Origin: an uncultured Bacteroidota bacterium
GTDB lineage: Bacteria; Bacteroidota; Bacteroidia; Chitinophagales; Chitinophagaceae
Reading direction: 5' to 3'
Assembly (NCBI GenBank): GCA_903904855.1
Contig: CAIVEH010000173.1
Coordinates: 1-34,911, forward strand
DNA length: 34,911 bases
Of this stretch, positions 33,401 through 34,911 are shown in pieces. Positions within the stretch are counted from its first letter, which is position 1; each line of letters opens with the position of its first letter. The position numbers and the translations under genes are program-made. The notes beneath the pieces are model-generated. The model had not been told where the DNA came from. It searched no databases and worked only from the letters and a program-made list of their open reading frames with translations.

Positions 33401-34777
33401 AGTCTGAATTGTATCTGCACCTATGGAAAGTCTGATATTCCAGGGGCTTCCTCCCCCACCAGGAACTATAGAAATAAACCCTTTATGCGTACAACCTGCA
33501 GGATACAATAAAGTATAACTGATGGTAGGCTGAGAAACTATAGTAACAGTATAGGCAATGGTCTGCGTTCCAGCTAGCGGGCAATTATTGTCGGTATAAG
33601 TAACATAGAAAGTGTAAGAGCCTGGTGTAACACCAGTTGATGTCCAGGAAAATGTGCAATGAGGAGTCGGAGTACCATTTCCAGTCGTAGTGAAAGTGGC
33701 ACCCGGCGGAAGGCCTGCATAGGTAACTGTAATATTATTTGTCAGATCAACCTCTGTTGGCGTAATTGCTATCGTAAAAGCGCCAGCGCCCTGGCATATC
33801 TGAAAGTGCGTTGGGTTAACAATTGTGCCACCTGTTCCACTTGTATAAGTACCTGTTGGAGGAGTATTGGTACAGGTTTGAACCAGGAATGTCATTTCCC
33901 TTTGGCTGCTTCCCCTGAATGCACCAGAATGCCATTCTTCTATATTGTAGACAACAACCGATCTTTGAAGCATGGTAGGCGCAAAATTAATCTGTCCTGT
34001 TGCTGGGTCAAATACCCAATATGTTCCTGCAGGTGTTAGAGGCGCTGCAGGTGTTGCACCACCCGTATAAGATACCGGACCTCCCGGAGTTGATGTAGTT
34101 GTTCCGTTCATTGCCTCTGCAAGTGAAAAAACAAGACTGTCTCCATCTGGGTCAACAGCACCCGGATTATAATTGTCGGAATCAGAATTACAGAAAAATG
34201 GCGTTGGTATATTGGTAAGGTTGGGGTTGGTATTATGAGTAACTGTATTATTAAGAGTATCCACCAATTGAATACAGGTTACTGGGGTAGTAACAATATT
34301 GGTAATAGAGGTGGCCCTGCCGGCACTGGAACCGGTTAACTGCCCGGTAAATAAAAATCTCCAGACCGCCGATGCAGATGGCAACACATAGGTACCTGTA
34401 TATGTAAATTTTTTAATCCCTGGTATGGCAAACGAAGTATTTGTGCATTGTGTGAGGGCCAGATCAGCTGCACAAACAGGTGTAATTTCCACCCCGGTTG
34501 TTGGCGGCTGGATAGTGAGATTTATTGTTGCAATGTAAGTACTTCCATTATAAATATAGACTGCCGGAGCCGCAGTAGATAAGGCTGCATAGGCAGGAGT
34601 AGTAGCCGCAGAACCACAGTCGGCATAAGCAATAAGTGTGATATTATATGTGTTGCCGCTTACCCATGCATAATGAAGATCCATTCCTACCAGGTGGTTT
34701 GCATAGGAGTGCAGACCTAGGCATGCCGAACACAATATTAAAATAATACGTTTGAGATAGGAAGGTCTTTTGTTCAT
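30404..34777 (-). CDS. Giant surface protein with repeats, PKD domains and gliding CHU_C domain
   Basis: A 1457-residue secreted protein. The signal peptide (MNKRPSYLKRIILILCSACL, cleaved near residue 26) is followed by the HLVGMDLHYAWVSGNTYNIT N-terminal domain found in many gliding-related surface proteins. Ig-like regions run to about residue 515. Six copies of a 91-residue repeat occupy about 520-1040, then three PKD domains (about 1045-1290) with FFGDGD, IFGDGG and FGFGDG-type motifs. The CHU_C/T9SS type B C-terminal domain (about 1365-1457) contains IPNVFTPNGDGLNDYF, IFNRWGQEIF and WDGKLNDVPQPEGVFVY. It would be exported by type IX secretion and act as an adhesin or gliding surface protein. 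It is the last gene and has a good terminator. Confidence 0.9.
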   Translation of the reverse strand: MNKRPSYLKRIILILCSACLGLHSYANHLVGMDLHYAWVSGNTYNITLIAYADCGSAATTPAYAALSTAAPAVYIYNGSTYIATINLTIQPPTTGVEITPVCAADLALTQCTNTSFAIPGIKKFTYTGTYVLPSASAVWRFLFTGQLTGSSAGRATSITNIVTTPVTCIQLVDTLNNTVTHNTNPNLTNIPTPFFCNSDSDNYNPGAVDPDGDSLVFSLAEAMNGTTTSTPGGPVSYTGGATPAAPLTPAGTYWVFDPATGQINFAPTMLQRSVVVYNIEEWHSGAFRGSSQREMTFLVQTCTNTPPTGTYTSGTGGTIVNPTHFQICQGAGAFTIAITPTEVDLTNNITVTYAGLPPGATFTTTGNGTPTPHCTFSWTSTGVTPGSYTFYVTYTDNNCPLAGTQTIAYTVTIVSQPTISYTLLYPAGCTHKGFISIVPGGGGSPWNIRLSIGADTIQTFTGITGSFNDSISPGTYILTIYSMTFGGCKATIPVTIASPTPVTLSPTFTNPSFCGVDDGTITFYNLIAGTTDTVKFSYGGVIQPAQVHTVTGTGTITLTGLGAGVYSGITVTYGYCVSNIAGPVVLTAPPLNIRSFTSINPSYCGICDGSITLYGLHPGGHDTIYFNKGGVPQPPVPVIIPADSQVHLTGLCAGVYSNIVAHAGSVCISNIIGPVTLTTPPFTMRTITSVNPTWCGICDGSITLYGLHPGETDSIHFNLGGVPQPPVVVLIPADSQVHLTGLCAGVYSNIIATTGGICTSNILGPVTLTVPPFTVRALTYTNPDYCGICNGTITLYGLHPGETDSVHYNFNGVAQPPFVHAVGADSLIVITGLCAGTYSNVVVHTGGVCVSNTLGPVTLTVPPFTMRALSFTNPDYCGICNGTITLYGLHPGETDSILYTFNGVAQPPVVQLIGADSQVHITGLCFGLYDNFVARTAGVCVSNTLGPANLTVPPFTMRSLTFTNPTKCGFCTGTVTLHGLHPGQLDTINYTFNGTAYPPIAFLVGTDSTITISGLCKGVYGNFVANTGGVCVSNSLGPVTLVEPPIIPAFTYTLQEGCKGDTLVLTNGSWPASDLTYRWFFGDGDSSHLTDPTHIYYSPGVDSIKLYINNTKCFDSTTKGIDLKNLINAGFTSLPDSFVCQGSPVVFTNTSTGTLLNYTWIFGDGGIGTTTNATHTYQNTGTYKILLAVANYVPCFDTVSKSLTVDSISAISMTATDSAICAGTSITFNGIFENSGLRGVIWGFGDGDSALNVNPAVHTFPNAGTYTVFVEAVYRACPDTSTSRSFTIFGQPGINVGGDTSICPGSVPIYFEDIANAKTTGASWKWSTGETTSGISIVQPGHYYVIVTLNGCSTTDSFNVANDCYMDIPNVFTPNGDGLNDYFFPRTLLTSGLSSFSMKIFNRWGQEIFATTTTDGRGWDGKLNDVPQPEGVFVYIIDATFKDGQHEHHQGNVTLLR
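31640..33217 (-). repeat. Six tandem 273-bp coding repeats
   Basis: Copies begin (minus strand) at 33217, 32947, 32674, 32401, 32128 and 31855, each 273 bases apart except the first, which is 270. Every copy encodes a unit of the type ITLYGLHPGETDS, then GVxQPP, ITGLCAGVYSN, GPVTLTVPPF and NPDYCGICNG. Copies 2-5 are most alike and the end copies more diverged. The unit holds several conserved cysteines. Confidence 0.92.
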
Positions 34778-34911
34778 AGCAAATATTTCATAATATTTAT
34801 TAATTAATTAGCAATTAAGTTTTGATTCATAACAGGCAAAAAGGTTTAAATCAGAAATATAAAATTAATATTGTTTCCAGTCATTGCAAAAAAAAATTTC
34901 TTCCAAAACAA

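Overview
The window reads as chromosomal DNA of a member of the Bacteroidota, most likely a Chitinophagaceae-like or related gliding/T9SS lineage. The evidence is a large protein ending in a gliding-motility-associated CHU_C-type domain, a second secreted protein with a type A T9SS C-terminal signal, families such as DUF4476 and the Big_5 lipoprotein that I know mainly from this phylum, weak or absent Shine-Dalgarno sites, and several promoter elements matching the Bacteroidota -7 consensus TAnnTTTG. I see no rRNA, tRNA, CRISPR array, transposase or prophage. No gap between genes exceeds about 300 bases.

Layout. Bases 37-5266 hold purD (minus strand), then two related POT-family peptide transporters flanking a DUF805 membrane protein. 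A type II toxin-antitoxin pair (5300-5831) and a VIT1/CCC1-like metal transporter (5952-6653) follow. Bases 6765-9871 form a CreD module: a membrane protein, a winged-helix regulator, two small paralogous membrane proteins and CreD, with the same 26-bp palindromic promoter/operator placed before the first and third genes. Bases 10075-11555 are a three-gene run: diacylglycerol/undecaprenol kinase, an unknown membrane protein and DUF1361. yraN and a bifunctional phosphoglucose/phosphomannose isomerase are divergent at 11845-13202, followed by TerC, a geranylgeranyl-reductase-like flavoprotein, DUF4476 and DUF4349 proteins, and an 871-residue T9SS cargo protein.

Bases 20216-24247 look like an accessory or decaying stretch: a lone CHAD protein, a 75-bp remnant of a second fic gene, a uracil-DNA-glycosylase-like protein, a TPR gene broken by a one-base frameshift, and an intact Fic protein with a C-terminal helix-turn-helix and four spaced direct repeats before its start codon. 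The rest is mostly housekeeping (DUF885 peptidase-like protein, metF, Big_5 lipoprotein, thymidine kinase, an unknown envelope protein). It ends with a 1457-residue surface protein carrying six copies of a 91-residue repeat, three PKD domains and CHU_C.

The best candidates for an under-described system are the CreD module with its duplicated operator, which looks like a self-contained envelope regulon, and the Fic gene with its iteron-like upstream repeats. Function calls come from reading motifs by eye. No database search was possible.
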